Shown in pieces: positions 53,540 through 64,000 of a DNA stretch of 64,000 nucleotides. The notes under the pieces are model-generated. The model was not told where the DNA came from. It was given only the letters and a program-made list of their open reading frames with translations, and did no database searches. A program made the translations under genes and the position numbers. This stretch comes from Patiria miniata (Eukaryota > Echinodermata > Asteroidea > Valvatida > Asterinidae). How positions within the stretch are numbered: position 1 is the first letter of the stretch; every line of letters starts with the position of its first letter. Where the stretch lies: the NCBI RefSeq assembly GCF_015706575.1, contig NW_024037065.1, positions 310,001 to 374,000 of the forward strand. The letters are read 5' to 3'.

Positions 53540-55360
53540 TTATTCACCCATGCAATAAAGGAATATACAATCGTAGTCTGCACTTTTGGCTATAGGGTCG
53601 GTCGCTAGGGCATTTTAATCGGGGGAGGGGGAGGGGGGTCTAGTTCACACATGTTTTATCCCCTCTATTTTCCAACTTTGAAGTTCCCTCTAACCGGCCC
53701 ATATAAAAGATTCATTTAAGCTATATCGTTATGTACATCTACACATGTACATGTACATGTAGGTAATACTGCACAAGCCAACTAAATGAAGTAATTAACG
53801 GTATAGTAACGGTAAATGTCCCCAAATTTTGAGCGGGGTTCCTGGCTGTCTGCATCCACAGAAATTGCCAGACAGACAAACCAAACGGAAGTAATTTACG
53901 AAATATGGTACGCATTCCTGTAGGAAAACACACAAAATATGGCCTCATGACACTGGCGAGCACTACATTTGAAAATTACATTTTTGGAAAAATTATGTTT
54001 TTGTTGTAAGGGTGGAGTACGACAAAAGTGTGCACAAATGAATGGCTGTGACTGCAGCGCAGGGCCTAGGGCCGTGTATGGTTCCGGGTGGCCGTAAAAT
54101 TACCATCGGCCGCACACGTACGTACACGTACGTATGACGTACACGTACACCGTACCCAACGACCCGACGCGTACCCCTAGGGAAGGAATCTTATTGGTAA
54201 AAAGTTCTCGCAGCGCAATTTGCATGCCCATGACCTTTCGCACTTTGCATAATTATCCCTTATAAGGCAAAGACCAGACGAGTTTTATACCCTGCGCGCG
54301 CACACACACAAGATACGGCTAAAGTTCGGTGACCTAGATATATACGCGCTTTTTGACAACAATCTGCTGTGCGCAAGATCAATACAATTATAAATAGATA
54401 GCTTGGAGGCTAAGCGTACTAGGGCTAGGGATAAATAAAGAAGCCTGGGTAAACGGAATTATTTTCAAACAAATAAAGCACACCTTGAATCAGAAGGTTG
54501 ACTTTTCAGCATAGTTTTTTCAAGCCGCTAATTTATTTCGTTTTCAGCCTAAAAAAGTTTGTTGACACCACTAACTTGTCAGAAAGCTCTAGAGCAGTGA
54601 CCATTTGTAAAGAGTATGCACTTTAAACTTTTTTTTACCAAGAAATGAAATACGTGTGATGACAAACTGTCATTGATAGTTGTTGGCACACAAGTTGACT
54701 ACTCCATCCAACTGAATTCCCTGCTGTGTCAAGTGTTTGGTGTTTGATGGTTTTACTGACACAGATTCTACATTCACCCGTTCCACTTCAGTTTGATTTT
54801 TTTATTCTTTTTCTAAGTCCATAATTGGAAACCAAACTTGCAATACAAGTTAATAGGATCGTTACCAGCCAACCAACATTGTAAGAAACTGTCTACAATA
54901 TCTGAAAATCACAACTGTTGGCACAATGAGCATACATTGTATGTCTCCCCCTCCCCATTGAAAAAAAAATGGCTGCTTTTCCCCTTAAATTGAGAGTTGT
55001 ATGGCTTTACCTCTTAAACGATTTTGTATTATATCTAAAGGTCTGTACAAAGTTTCACACTTGTGTAAAAACGTACACATTTGTTTTATATAATATCCGC
55101 TGGACTACCGGTATGTTAACGTTGTATGAACTGTACATAAAGTGAATTTTATTTCTTTGATTACCGTCTGGCTGAAGAGCTTGTAAAGGGCTGTCTGTTC
55201 TCTCTGTTCTTCCTCTGCAGGGCCGGGTTATGTGGCGGTGTAAATATTGTAGTTTTACCACAGCCTTATGGTCAAAAATTACATAAACACTACAAGCTTC
55301 AGCATGGGCATTACGGTTCCAATAATCCTCAACCATGTTTGTACTATGATTGCCCCTGTT
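53540..55360. other. no firm gene; microsatellites
   Basis: ACATGTACATGT at 53743-53760 and an ACGTACGTACACGTACGT tract at 54115-54150. A minus-strand frame at 55336-55055 (EACSVYVIFDHKAVVKLQYL, HRHITRPCRGR) has protein-like character and could be an exon, but no splice sites or family support it. Confidence 0.3.
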
Positions 55361-55367
55361 GATTTAA

Positions 55368-55802
55368 CCCTCCGACGCAGAAACTAGCCCTTTTGGGGAC
55401 CCAATTTGGTTAATTACCTTAATAAAAAAAAAAATTTAAACCAATTCTGGTGATCTTCCATCTAATCCTAGCCAGAGGCACCCACTACGGATATATGCAG
55501 TCACCTTTAGTATGTGACCCCGGGTCAGGCATATCTGAGCCTGACAACCTGGGCTGCCCATATACACGTGCACAAAACAAAGTCACTTGCGGGTAGCCAA
55601 GTGCACGACTTGACCACAGACTATGTATACAACATCTGTTTCCTGTCAATGACCTCCTTATTTATAGTCTACAGACATGTTGAGATTGTATACATATAGA
55701 TACAGCGTTGTGTAGCCTCAAACCAAGGCGCTAAATGTCTGGGTCCCCGGAGGGACCCCTTACTGTAAGCGTGTTAGTAAATGGGCTTTCTGCGTCGGAG
55801 GG
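55368..55802. mobile_element. piggyBac-like MITE
   Basis: 435 bp bounded by TTAA on both sides (55364-55367 and 55803-55806) with perfect 16-bp inverted ends CCCTCCGACGCAGAAA. The TTAA duplication and CCC start are typical of piggyBac elements. No transposase frame. Confidence 0.75.
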
Positions 55803-55934
55803 TTAAAACAAGTAGTGCTCTGCGAACTCATTTGTCTCGGTATCACTCTACAAAAAGTCCACATGCAGGTCAATTGAATGCGTCAAGAGCAGTTTCCTTC
55901 AAATGCCATGTCTGTGAACAAATCGACCCTATAA

Positions 55935-56300
55935 TAGTCAGGGATGTTAGGGCACTATAGGGGTTCAGATTCTTCCAAAAGCACCAAATTTGGCACAGAT
56001 GTCGTCCGTACCATACTATTTCGATTTTTGACGGGCGCCAAGACAGGCGCCCCACGGGGCCGCCATATTGGCAAAATCAATATGGCCGCTAACCCGGTCA
56101 GAGGTCAATCGGAGTTAAAAACCTAAAAGAGCTAAAACAATAGGTAATACAACTTTTTAGGGGTTTTCAGGGTCGGAGAATCTGATTCCGATGTTATTTC
56201 AAAGATTTGAGGTCAAGTTTACCCCTAAAAGACACTTAAACGGTCTTTTGGGGGTTAAATCTCGTGTTTGTTGTGCGTAATTCCAGACACCCCCCCCTCC
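55935..56300 (+). repeat. Academ left inverted end
   Basis: Shares AAAAGCACCAAATTnGG, TTTCGATTTTTGACGGGCGC, GGTCAGAGGTCAAT and TTTGAGGTCAAGTTT blocks with the inverted right end. Contains CCATATTGG...CCAATATGG palindromes. Confidence 0.75.
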
Positions 56301-56700
56301 AAAAAACCTCAGAGTTTGATATCTTTCCATAATACAACAGAAACAATCTTAAATCGGCGTGTAAAAAAAGTTCAAATTGTTAAATCCTAAAGTTTAACCA
56401 GTTTCCACTTTCCTCTTTCAGATGATGTCCTTCTTTGTCATGTATGAAGTCGAGTTTACCCCTCGAAGTCAGCCTAAAGGTCATTTTGAGTTAAATCCGG
56501 TATCTGGTGCGTCATACGAGATCCATCCCCGAAAACGATTTTCCATTACAATTAAGCTGTACATGTATACATAGCACGAGTTTGACATCTCGATTTCCAT
56601 AATGCAACAGCTGTATCAATATTACATTGTCGTATTCAAATTTTCCTAAGTGATCAAGTTTAAATGTTAACCAGTTGTCCACTTCCTTCTTTTCAGTAGA
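56208..56700 (+). repeat. ~240-bp tandem pair inside the Academ left end
   Basis: Two copies beginning GAGGTCAAGTTTACCCCT and GAAGTCGAGTTTACCCCT, each followed by a GAGTTTGAnATCT...CCATAATnCAACAG block and an AACCAGTTnnCACTTnC block ending near TTTCAG. The TTTCAGAT/TTTCAGTA ends look like acceptor sites. Confidence 0.55.
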
Positions 56701-56837
56701 TGGCCTTCTTGCGTGCTTTAGAGCTGATCTGGAACCCGCGACACAGCCTGCCATCCTGTCACCCTAGTAGGAGACGTGTGCGACGACAAGCCTGCATTAT
56801 GGACTAGTAGTACGTACATGATTGTCAAGAGTCAAGC

Positions 56838-57588
56838 ATGTCTTCTTCTACCAAAATAATGAACTGGGACCTCTGTTGTCTTTGTCAAACGGACAAACCT
56901 GAAGAAGCCTTGCAAACTCCTAAAGAAGAGGGTTGTATCACTTGAGAAAGATCTCATAGACTTCAATGTTCTCAATGCGAATGATCTTCCTCGTGGTATC
57001 AATGTCACGATTAGTCAGTTGAACGATGGCTCAGGTATTGCAGCAACTCTTAAATCTCATAAGGCTACATATCACAAAATTTGCAGGAGTTATTGTAGTA
57101 GTTCTCGTGTTCAACGGGCGAGAGAGAAGCTAAACAAAGAAGCTGTCCCTTACAGTAGTCCCAAGAAACTCAGGTCATCTGACGATTTACAGCATCTGGG
57201 CAATGCCAAGTGTTGTATAATATGTGAGGGCTTGGAACAGGCTAACCTCCACAAGGTACTAACCAAAGTCGTAGATGCTAACCTAAAGAGTTTGGCGAAG
57301 TCCAACAAAAACTTTCATTTACTTGGTAGATTGGTTGCCAAAGCATCTGATGCACATGCAGCTGATGCCTATTATCACCATCAGTGTTATGTGCGTTTGC
57401 GAGACTCCGCTGCCGCTGCCGAGCGAAGCGATCTGGTGGGTCCCTCACCTCCGCCTTTTGATACCATCATCTGCGCTCAAATCATAGCCCTGATCGAACA
57501 TTCGGATACCACTACATTCAAACTCTCCGAGCTACGCAAGATGTATCAACAGCTTATGAGTGATCAAGGTCATCCATGCCAAGATTAA
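56838..57588 (+). pseudogene. Academ transposase, N-terminal part with zinc finger
   Basis: ATG near 56838 gives MSSSTKIMNWDLCCLCQTDK (Cys pairs). One base later in phase the frame continues LEKDLIDFNVLNANDLPRGI and then the 57019-57588 frame: HKICRSYCSSSRVQRAREKL, KCCIICEGL, and YYHHQCYVRLRD. The repeated CxxC and HxxC pairs look like zinc-binding sites for DNA. It changes frame near 56940 and again near 57565. Confidence 0.6.
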
Positions 57589-57868
57589 AAACAGCCACAC
57601 TCAACTCGCTTCAAAGGAACACCTTCTCAACTTCCTACCTGAATGGGCTGAGTTTTCCAAGGGGAATAAAGGCAGGAAGGATATTCACATATCTCACAAA
57701 CTGAAAGTGGCCGATGAGCTGGCAAAAACTCATAAATCACAAATTGGTCAAGAGGATGCACTAATTTTCATGCGGGCTGCTGTGATGATGCACAAGTTTT
57801 GTCTACAGAGTCAAGAACCTCTCGATGGCTCCTTCCCCCGCCGACTGCCTCACATCTCCAGTAAATGA
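57560..57868 (+). pseudogene. Academ transposase, middle fragment
   Basis: Reads VIHAKIKNSHTQLASKEHLL, NFLPEWAEFSKGNKG and EDALIFMRAAVMMHKFCLQS. Bridges the preceding and following frames; overlaps both because of frame changes near 57565 and 57833. Confidence 0.6.
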
Positions 57869-59582
57869 GGAGATGAGGAGTTTTTTCAATGTAGTTCTCC
57901 GGGGTCCATCAGCCCTTCATGGACGTGAGAAGATCGGTGAAGACGGCAAACTGGATGCCAGGGAGAAGATCGCATGCAGCATCTCACAACTGCTTATCTA
58001 CAATACAAGTAAGGGTACGCACCATGCTGTCAAGACGGCTGCAGTACGCCACAACAAGGAGCGAGAAACCCCCTTCCCCCTGTATCATGGCCTTAAGCTA
58101 CATGGACACGGACGTAACAAAACACTCCAATGGCAATACCCTAACACTCTGGGAGAAGACAAGCTGGTTGCAATGATGGGTGCACTGCACATCGAAGACA
58201 AGATGCACCTTATGATTGGGAAGCTGCTACTCGACTCTGGGTGGGCCACCGTCCTTTCGAAAGCTGAGGTCCTGACATCCGGTCGTGCACAATCTGCACT
58301 AAATGAGCATCACATCAAGCGCACGAGGTATGCCCATCAAGTCAACCTCATGTCACTTTACCTACTCAAGCAAACCGCCTACACGAAGTATTGTGAGGAT
58401 ATGATGGGCCCTCCTGAGTCATTCGATATGTGGGATCAACGTTCCCAAACTTTACCCCAGTTCAAGTTCTGGTCAACCATAATCGAGCTGGAGCTGCTGA
58501 TGGCTCGCTTTGTGCGGTCACTGCGTGAGGGGGACTTCCCACTATATGTGCAAGCATGTGATGAACTCTGCGGCTGGTTTCATGCCCTGGACCACACAAA
58601 CTACGCACGTTGGCTGCCGGTTCATGTGCGGGACATGGTCGAGATAGCTGAGAGGCACCCTGAGGTACATGCTGAATTCATAAAGGGCAATTTTGTTGTG
58701 CAGAAATCAGCTAAAAAGTTCAGCCTCATGGCCAAGGACCAAGCCCATGAACAGTCCAACAAAAGCCTCCAGGCGCATGGCGGAGCGGTTGGACTCTATG
58801 AGAATCCCGAAGCCCTTACACTGTTTATGCTGGCTGGGCCTGACTGCATGCAGATAGTTGAAGAGTTCGAAGCCATCAATGACTCACCAACGTCATCCTT
58901 AGCTCATCATGAGGAAGGACACAACTTTCAAGTAAAGTTTCGGAAGGTTGTACTGTCGTTTATCGAGGTGGTACAGCAGCTGGGCAACCCTTTCCTTTCT
59001 TCCAGTCAGGAGCTTGTAGTACTGGATACACGGAATTTCATGGAAGAGGCAGTTGCTACGTCTCTGTCTCAAATCCGGGAAGCTGGCCAAGCCCTTCATG
59101 AAGCATACGTCAAAGAAAGATTGGAAAAGGCGTCCGTTCCAGTATTTGATACCATCAAGCGGAACAACATGCTAACTTTCGCCAACCGACATGGTCCAAA
59201 GAAGAAAGGTACTAAGGACTGTGGCGTACAGAAGCAGAATATGATTTTAATAACGCAACTTTTCCTCTCACTCCAGTCGCGTCCCGATGCCGACATGACA
59301 CACTTCTTTCGCTTTGAAAATCAGAGAGAGCCACCGAGCCTGGCAGATCGAGGGTCACTGCGATGTGGGACGAAGTCTGACATTCTTCAATGCCTCAATG
59401 CACCGACTGACCGTGCAGCTTCTGCCAAACAAGCCACGGTCGTAGTGTTGGATATGGCAGCAGTTATCCATATGGTGCGCCCAACAACAGCAAAGACATT
59501 TTGCGAGTATGTCTGGCTCAACATTGTACCGTTTTTGGAGGCACAAATGACGGATAGCACCCAACGCATTGACGTTGTGTGA
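57825..59582 (+). pseudogene. Academ transposase, main domain
   Basis: Longest open part (about 585 residues). Motifs familiar from a widespread invertebrate/fish transposon family: LHGHGRNKTLQWQYPNTLGE, DHTNYARWLPVHVRDM, EFIKGNFVVQKSAKKFSLMA, DQAHEQSNKSLQAHGGAVGL. The acidic residues of the catalytic core probably lie here, but I cannot assign the exact triad. Ends with VVVLDMAAVIHMVRP and loses frame at 59582. Confidence 0.65.
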
Positions 59583-60148
59583 CAAGAGTCGGGGATGGGA
59601 GCACACCCATCCCGAAGCATGAATTGAACAGCGGCTTCCTAGAAAACGAAGAGAACAAAAAGGAGCTCTTCTCATTCATCAGCACACAGATCTCCAAGTC
59701 TGACATGGGAGGAAAGCTCCTTCTGAGTACCTGCTTTCATACTGTGCTCTCCAACAGGGATTGTGACCTTACAACACTCCAGCCGTGCAACCAATCTGAG
59801 GCGGACACCAGGATCATCCTGCATTTGGCACATGCGGCAGCGCAGGGTCACACAAAAGCCCACATTTGCACGGTGGATAGCGATGTCGTTGTCTTGTCAA
59901 TCCGTTTTTTTGAGATCCTCGGCCTGTCGGAGCTCTGGGTGGGCTTTGGTAGTGGTAAGAAGTATCGTGACATACCAGTCAATACTATCTACTCTGAACT
60001 CGGTCGGTCGAAGTCCTTGGCTCTGACCCTCTTCCACAGTCTAACAGGGTGCAACACAACTTCACAGTTTCTTGGAAGTGGCAAGAAGACAGCCTGGGCA
60101 GCCTGGACAAGCGTACCTCACCAACACACTAATTGCTCTCACGCATGA
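59579..60148 (+). pseudogene. Academ transposase, XPG/FEN1-like nuclease domain
   Basis: Contains EADTRIILHLAHAAAQGH (XPG 'EAD' motif), AHICTVDSDVVVLSIRFFEI (the Asp pair of XPG-I), and FHSLTGCNTTSQFLGSGKKT AW-type segment (the GCD...GxGxxxA helix-hairpin region, with Asn for Asp). These are hallmarks of XPG-type nucleases and of Academ transposases. Frame is lost near 60100. Confidence 0.65.
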
Positions 60149-60611
60149 CCCTGACCTCTTCACTTTCGAGTCTGTGCATATGCAGCGCATCGAACGCTTT
60201 GTCATACTTATGTATAGTAAGGGATGTGGTGCAGCTGGTATAAACGCGGCCAGGCATCGCCTCTTCACCACTGGAAGCAGATCACTGAAAAACATCCCGC
60301 CTACCCAAGCAGCACTGTTCCAGCACGTTAAGCGAGCACTACTACAGGCGAGTTTCTACTGGAGTCAGGCCAACTTGGTCCAGCAGAAGATTCCTCACTT
60401 CAGTGACTGGGGTTGGCAGAAAGATGGCACCGGTACATGGCAACCACTATGGACCACTCTTTGCGACGCTTCAGTGGCATGTGCCATTCTCTTGCACTGC
60501 GGCTGCCTCAAGGCATGCATGGGAAGGTGTAAATTTAACCGCGCTGGTGTCCGATGCACGGTTCTCTGCAAATGCGAAGGCGGGTGCCTTAACGGAGGTG
60601 ATACCCAGTAG
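60072..60611 (+). pseudogene. Academ transposase, C-terminal Cys-rich part
   Basis: Reads LTNTLIALTHDPDLFTFESV, IPPTQAALFQHVKRALLQAS, then WTTLCDASVACAILLHCGC and a Cys-rich tail (CLKACMGRCKFNRAGVRCTV, LCKCEGGC). The WTTL...CKCEG tail is a recognisable end of this family. Confidence 0.65.
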
Positions 60612-60867
60612 AAATTATTGCTGGCATCAAAGAGCGCAAACAAGAATATGTTGGTAGTATAGGTATTAGTGACATTGGTATGTTGTTGCTTAACAGTATG
60701 CTTGTATTGGTTTTTTTATCGTTAAAGCACACGGCGGCATATCATTTGGTCATTGCAGATATCATGTCCGAAGTATTTTAATGAAAGTTTTTATAATTGA
60801 TTTGTGTGGTGACCAGGAGGGGGTAAATATACATGTACAGCATATAATAAGGAAAAAAAAATGGGGG

Positions 60868-61226
60868 GGGGGGTTCTTGTATGATGCACCAGAAACACTA
60901 GATTTTACCCCAAATGACCTTTTTGGGACTTTTAGGGAAAAACTTGACCTCAAATCATTGAAATAACATCAGAATCTGATTCCCCGACCCGGAAAACCCC
61001 ATAAAACTGGTATCATTTATGATTGTAGACCTTTAAATGTTTAAACTGCAATTGACCTCTGACCTTATTGGCGGCCATATTGGATTGTTCCAATATGGCC
61101 GCCCCGTGGGGCGCCCGTCTTGGCGCCCGTCAAAAATCGAAATAGGATGGTATGAACGACATCTCGGCCGAATTTGGTGCTTTTGGAAAAAAAACTGAAC
61201 CAAAATATCCCTAAGACCCCTGACTA
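60868..61226 (+). repeat. Academ right inverted end
   Basis: Inverted counterpart of 55935-56300; contains a CCAATATGGCCGCCCCGTGG palindromic stretch. Directly left of it (60855-60871) is a G-run. Confidence 0.75.
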
Positions 61227-61229
61227 TAA

Positions 61230-61577
61230 GGCCAACAAAAAAAGTCTCCGGTTTCTGGTATGCGCGCGCGTCGCCGTAGCCATCATCATCAATACAAGAT
61301 GATGTCTCAAAACCGCCAAACTCACTGGTTTGACTTGAATCCTGCTGCTGCACAATTTTAACGTGTTTTTAGATGGGGTTATGAACGAGAATTAACTATA
61401 TGTGGCCTCTTTGGACTCCCATATATTTGCACTAAGTTTAGTCGGGCACCATTTGCAGTCATCAGCCGACATTTGAAGCCAAAAGAAAAAAACCAGGTAA
61501 AAAAAAAAAAAGCCGCTTCGCCGCACCACTTTTGGGGCAAGCTCCATACCAGAAACCGGATACTTTTTTGGGGGGCC
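61230..61577. mobile_element. Harbinger-like MITE abutting the Academ element
   Basis: 348 bp with inverted ends GGCC...AAAAAAGTnTCCGGTTTCTGGTATG (about 30 bp) and TAA on both sides (61227-61229 and 61578-61580). A TWA duplication with GGC-type ends suits PIF/Harbinger. The left TAA also serves as the right duplication of the Academ element. A minus-strand acidic frame (DSSQTSEFGGFETSSCIDDD) inside is probably chance. Confidence 0.5.
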
Positions 61578-61589
61578 TAACTACAAAGG

Positions 61590-63984
61590 CATCTTATTTT
61601 GAACATATTGGCAAACACTTAAAAAAACATGAAACTGTTGCGTGCATGTTTGAAGGTTGTTCTTTCACAAAAAAATGTGCATGGGACATTTAGATCTCAC
61701 AACAGCAGAAAACACACGACTCATACTCTTCAAGATTTCAAAAGTGGGATTGTAGACAGATCGAGACGTCTACATGTAGCTGCTACAGATTCACAAGAAG
61801 ATTTTGATTCACAAGTAGAAAATGTTGTTGAGGGAGACGAAGATTATCTTGCTGCTGACACTTCTGAAGATTTAGAGGGTTATCCACAAACCATTGAACA
61901 TAACATTGCAAGTCTTTTGCTCAAATTGGAAAATCTATTGCATGTATCAGGCACAGCAATTGATGAGTTGGTCAAGGAGCTGGAATTCATTGTTTCTGTT
62001 TCTAGAAGTTATTTTGTCAAAAACACAACTGTAATGTTGACCAAGACATAATTAGAGAATTAGCGAATGCTGTGAATTCAAATAATCCCATCATCTCAGC
62101 AATTGGAAAGGATGGTCCTCTTGTAACAGCCTACAAACACAAAAAAAACACCTTCAATGTTGTCCAACCTGTTGAATATAATACTTGATGCAAAGGAAAA
62201 ACTCACCTATCAGTATGTACCAATTCTACAATCCTTGCAGCAGGTACTTGGTGTAGATGAAGTCCTTGATAAAGTATTGCAAAATTGCGCAGCACCACAA
62301 AATGAAGCAGCTGATGAAACACATATTTTGAAGTACAAAACATTTCGTGATGGGGTCTTCTTCAAAGAGAATACTTTTTTTCTGGAGAGGAGTGTCGAAT
62401 TGCAGTTGGACTATATGTGGATGATTTCGAAGTGTGTAACCCACTTGGCACATCTAAAAAGAAACACAAAGTTTGTGCTGTCTTGTCAGATTTGCCAACC
62501 ATATCCCGGTCTTCATTGGCATCCATTAATGTAGCCATTCTGTGTAAAAACATCCATGTGAAGAAATATGGATACAGCCAAATTTTTGAGCCACTGTTGA
62601 AAGATCTCATAACCCTTGAAGAGGAGGGTATTTTTATTTCCAAATTGGGAAAAAGGGTAAAAGGCTCTGTTCAGTGCGTAGTCGCAGACAATCTTGGTGC
62701 CCATGGTGTTGGGGGCTTTGTTGAAAATTTCACTGGGCATTATATCTGTAGATTTTGCACAGGAAAGCATGCTGATTTTCAATCAAAGGAAGTTAGATCA
62801 GGTGCATTTCAATTGAGGACTAAAGAAAATCATTTGGAGCATGTTAGGACTGTTTAGGAAGATAGAGCTCTGAATAATTGCTGCTGTGTAAAGACAAACT
62901 GTGCTGTGACTGAAACACTCAGCCACTTTCATGTACTGACAGGCTATCCTTCGGATGTATTACACGACTTAGTTGAATGGATCATCCCTGTAGAACTTGC
63001 ACGTTGCTTCCACAAACTCATTTCCAAGAAGTACTTCACACTTGATAGACTGAATGAACTAATCAAGTCTTTTGCTTACAAGTGGGCTGATAGGAAGAAT
63101 TGCCCACAACCTATTCCAAAGAAGTTCGCATCCACTATTGGCGGCAATGCTGCTGAAAATTGGACTTTGTTGAGGTTGCTCCCATTTATTGTAGGATCAA
63201 TCATACCTTCTGGCGAGCCAGCATGGGAGATTTTAATGGACCTGGAGGACATACTGGAACTTGTCGTGGCACCTGTTCATACTGAAGAAACTATTGCGTT
63301 TCTTGATTGCAAAATCTCTGAGCATCGCCAGAAATTTCAAGAGTTTTTCCCTGAGATCACTTCATTGAACATTATCCCCAGTTGATCCGCTCCTTTGGTC
63401 CTGTGGTAGCTCTTTGGACAATGCGATTTGAAGCAAAACATAGCTTTTTCAAGCAAGTTGCACAATATACAAATTGCTTCAAAAACATATTATTGTTCAC
63501 ACTTGCGATGAAGCATCAGTTGATGATTTCTTATGAGTACCATTCCTCAAAGTCCATCAAGACGGCTCTAGAAGTCACCAGTGTCTCAAATGTTCCTCTA
63601 GATGTAGTAAGGGATGATGTTAAACAGGTTGTAAAGCAATAATATCCACACCTAAAAATTGTACAGTTGACCAAGAGGGTTTTCTACCATGGAACCAACT
63701 ACATGGTTGGAATGATTCTCACAGTAGGCTCAAGTGGAGGGCTCCCAGACTTCGTTGAAATTGTACATCTGGTTATAGTGCGAGACAAATTAAGCTTTAT
63801 TGTAAAAAAGCTAAGTGCATGGTACACAGAACACCTGAGATCGTTTCAGCTAGTGTCATCTGTCAAGCAGCTAGTCATTGTGGACACTGAGGAACTGACC
63901 GACTATTACCCTTTGGCAGCATACCTGGTTGGAGAAAAATGCATGGTTCTTTTGAAAAGATTCATCTCAACATGCAATACCTAG
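61590..63984 (+). pseudogene. intronless C2H2-containing protein family copy, frameshifted
   Basis: N-terminus GKHLKKHETVACMFEGCSFT (C2H2 finger). After several frame changes and one in-frame stop, the following segments appear in order: TIEHNIASLLLKLENLLHVS; YQYVPILQSLQQVLGVDEVL; MDDFEVCNPLGTSKKKHKVC; VVADNLGAHGVGGFVENFTG; YICRFCTGKHADFQSKEV; LTGYPSDVLHDLVEW; TIGGNAAENWTLLRLLPFIV; LWTMRFEAKHSFFKQV. These match, in order, a family of large uncharacterised fish and invertebrate proteins (recollection). Lack of introns and decay suggest a transposon-derived or retrocopied sequence. Breaks lie near 61700, 62050, 62400, 62855 and 63385. The tail near 63984 closes with a stop just before the window end. 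Function unknown. Confidence 0.55.
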
Positions 63985-64000
63985 GCATAGGTAAATGTAC

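Larger units (their letters stand above)
55935..61226 (+). mobile_element. Academ-type DNA transposon, degenerate
   Basis: 5.3 kb. Long inverted ends: left 55935-56300, right about 60868-61226, starting TAGTCAGGG, about 80% alike by eye. A 3-bp TAA lies on both sides (55932-55934 and 61227-61229). One long transposase region on the plus strand with at least five frame changes, so not active. The C-terminal XPG-like nuclease domain plus 3-bp duplication fits the Academ superfamily (XPG-bearing branch). Confidence 0.68.

Overview
The window is animal (metazoan) DNA. It has spliced genes with GT/AG introns, no bacterial operon structure, many MITE-like hairpins, microsatellites built on ACATGT and palindromic TAGGCCTAGGCC words, and a tyrosine-recombinase retrotransposon of the Ngaro type. 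These traits together suggest a marine invertebrate deuterostome (echinoderm, hemichordate or amphioxus-like). The species cannot be told from the sequence alone. Nothing here comes from a database search; family names are from recognition of motifs.

Layout. (1) 1-7.6 kb: a minus-strand spliced host gene of the SAMD3-like family, seven exons from 7344 down to 1381 that stay in phase. Its long first intron holds two hairpin elements. (2) 7.67-11.3 kb: an AT-rich, intronless, tightly packed block of virus-like open frames on both strands, a broken fossil possibly related to Polinton-like capsid elements, with a TFIIB-like frame at its right edge. (3) 11.6-20.7 kb: mostly repeats. These are a CCGTA/TACGG minisatellite, an acidic coding minisatellite, a 16-bp satellite of about 65 copies that reverses orientation, a 21-bp minisatellite and a possible relic LTR end. 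(4) 20.8-33.8 kb: a ten-exon minus-strand gene colinear with RAG1 (N-terminal zinc region, RING finger, DDE core with the zinc-binding Cys and His pairs). It carries several disabling changes. One of its introns contains a young 7.0-kb Ngaro element with near-identical split direct repeats. (5) 34.6-37.5 kb: a RecQ-like helicase remnant and a degenerate 160-bp repeat array. (6) 39-40 kb: an AT-rich 395-bp tandem repeat, then a short exon-like frame with one membrane segment. (7) 41.3-52.8 kb: a second, older Ngaro copy whose gag-like frame is interrupted by a whole-looking 5.3-kb Ty3/Gypsy element with identical 147-bp LTRs and a GGTTC target duplication. (8) 53.3-61.6 kb: a hAT-like MITE, a piggyBac-like MITE, and a 5.3-kb Academ-type DNA transposon (transposase with XPG-like nuclease domain, long inverted repeats, TAA duplication). 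The Academ element abuts a Harbinger-like MITE. (9) 61.6-64 kb: an intronless, frameshifted copy of a C2H2 zinc-finger protein family, possibly transposon-derived.

The window is best read as accessory, transposon-rich DNA around two host-type genes (SAMD3-like and RAG1-like). The strongest biological points are the RAG1-colinear gene with a recognisable DDE triad and no RAG2-like partner in view, and the layered insertions (Ngaro into the RAG1-like intron; Gypsy into Ngaro; Academ beside a MITE at one shared TAA).
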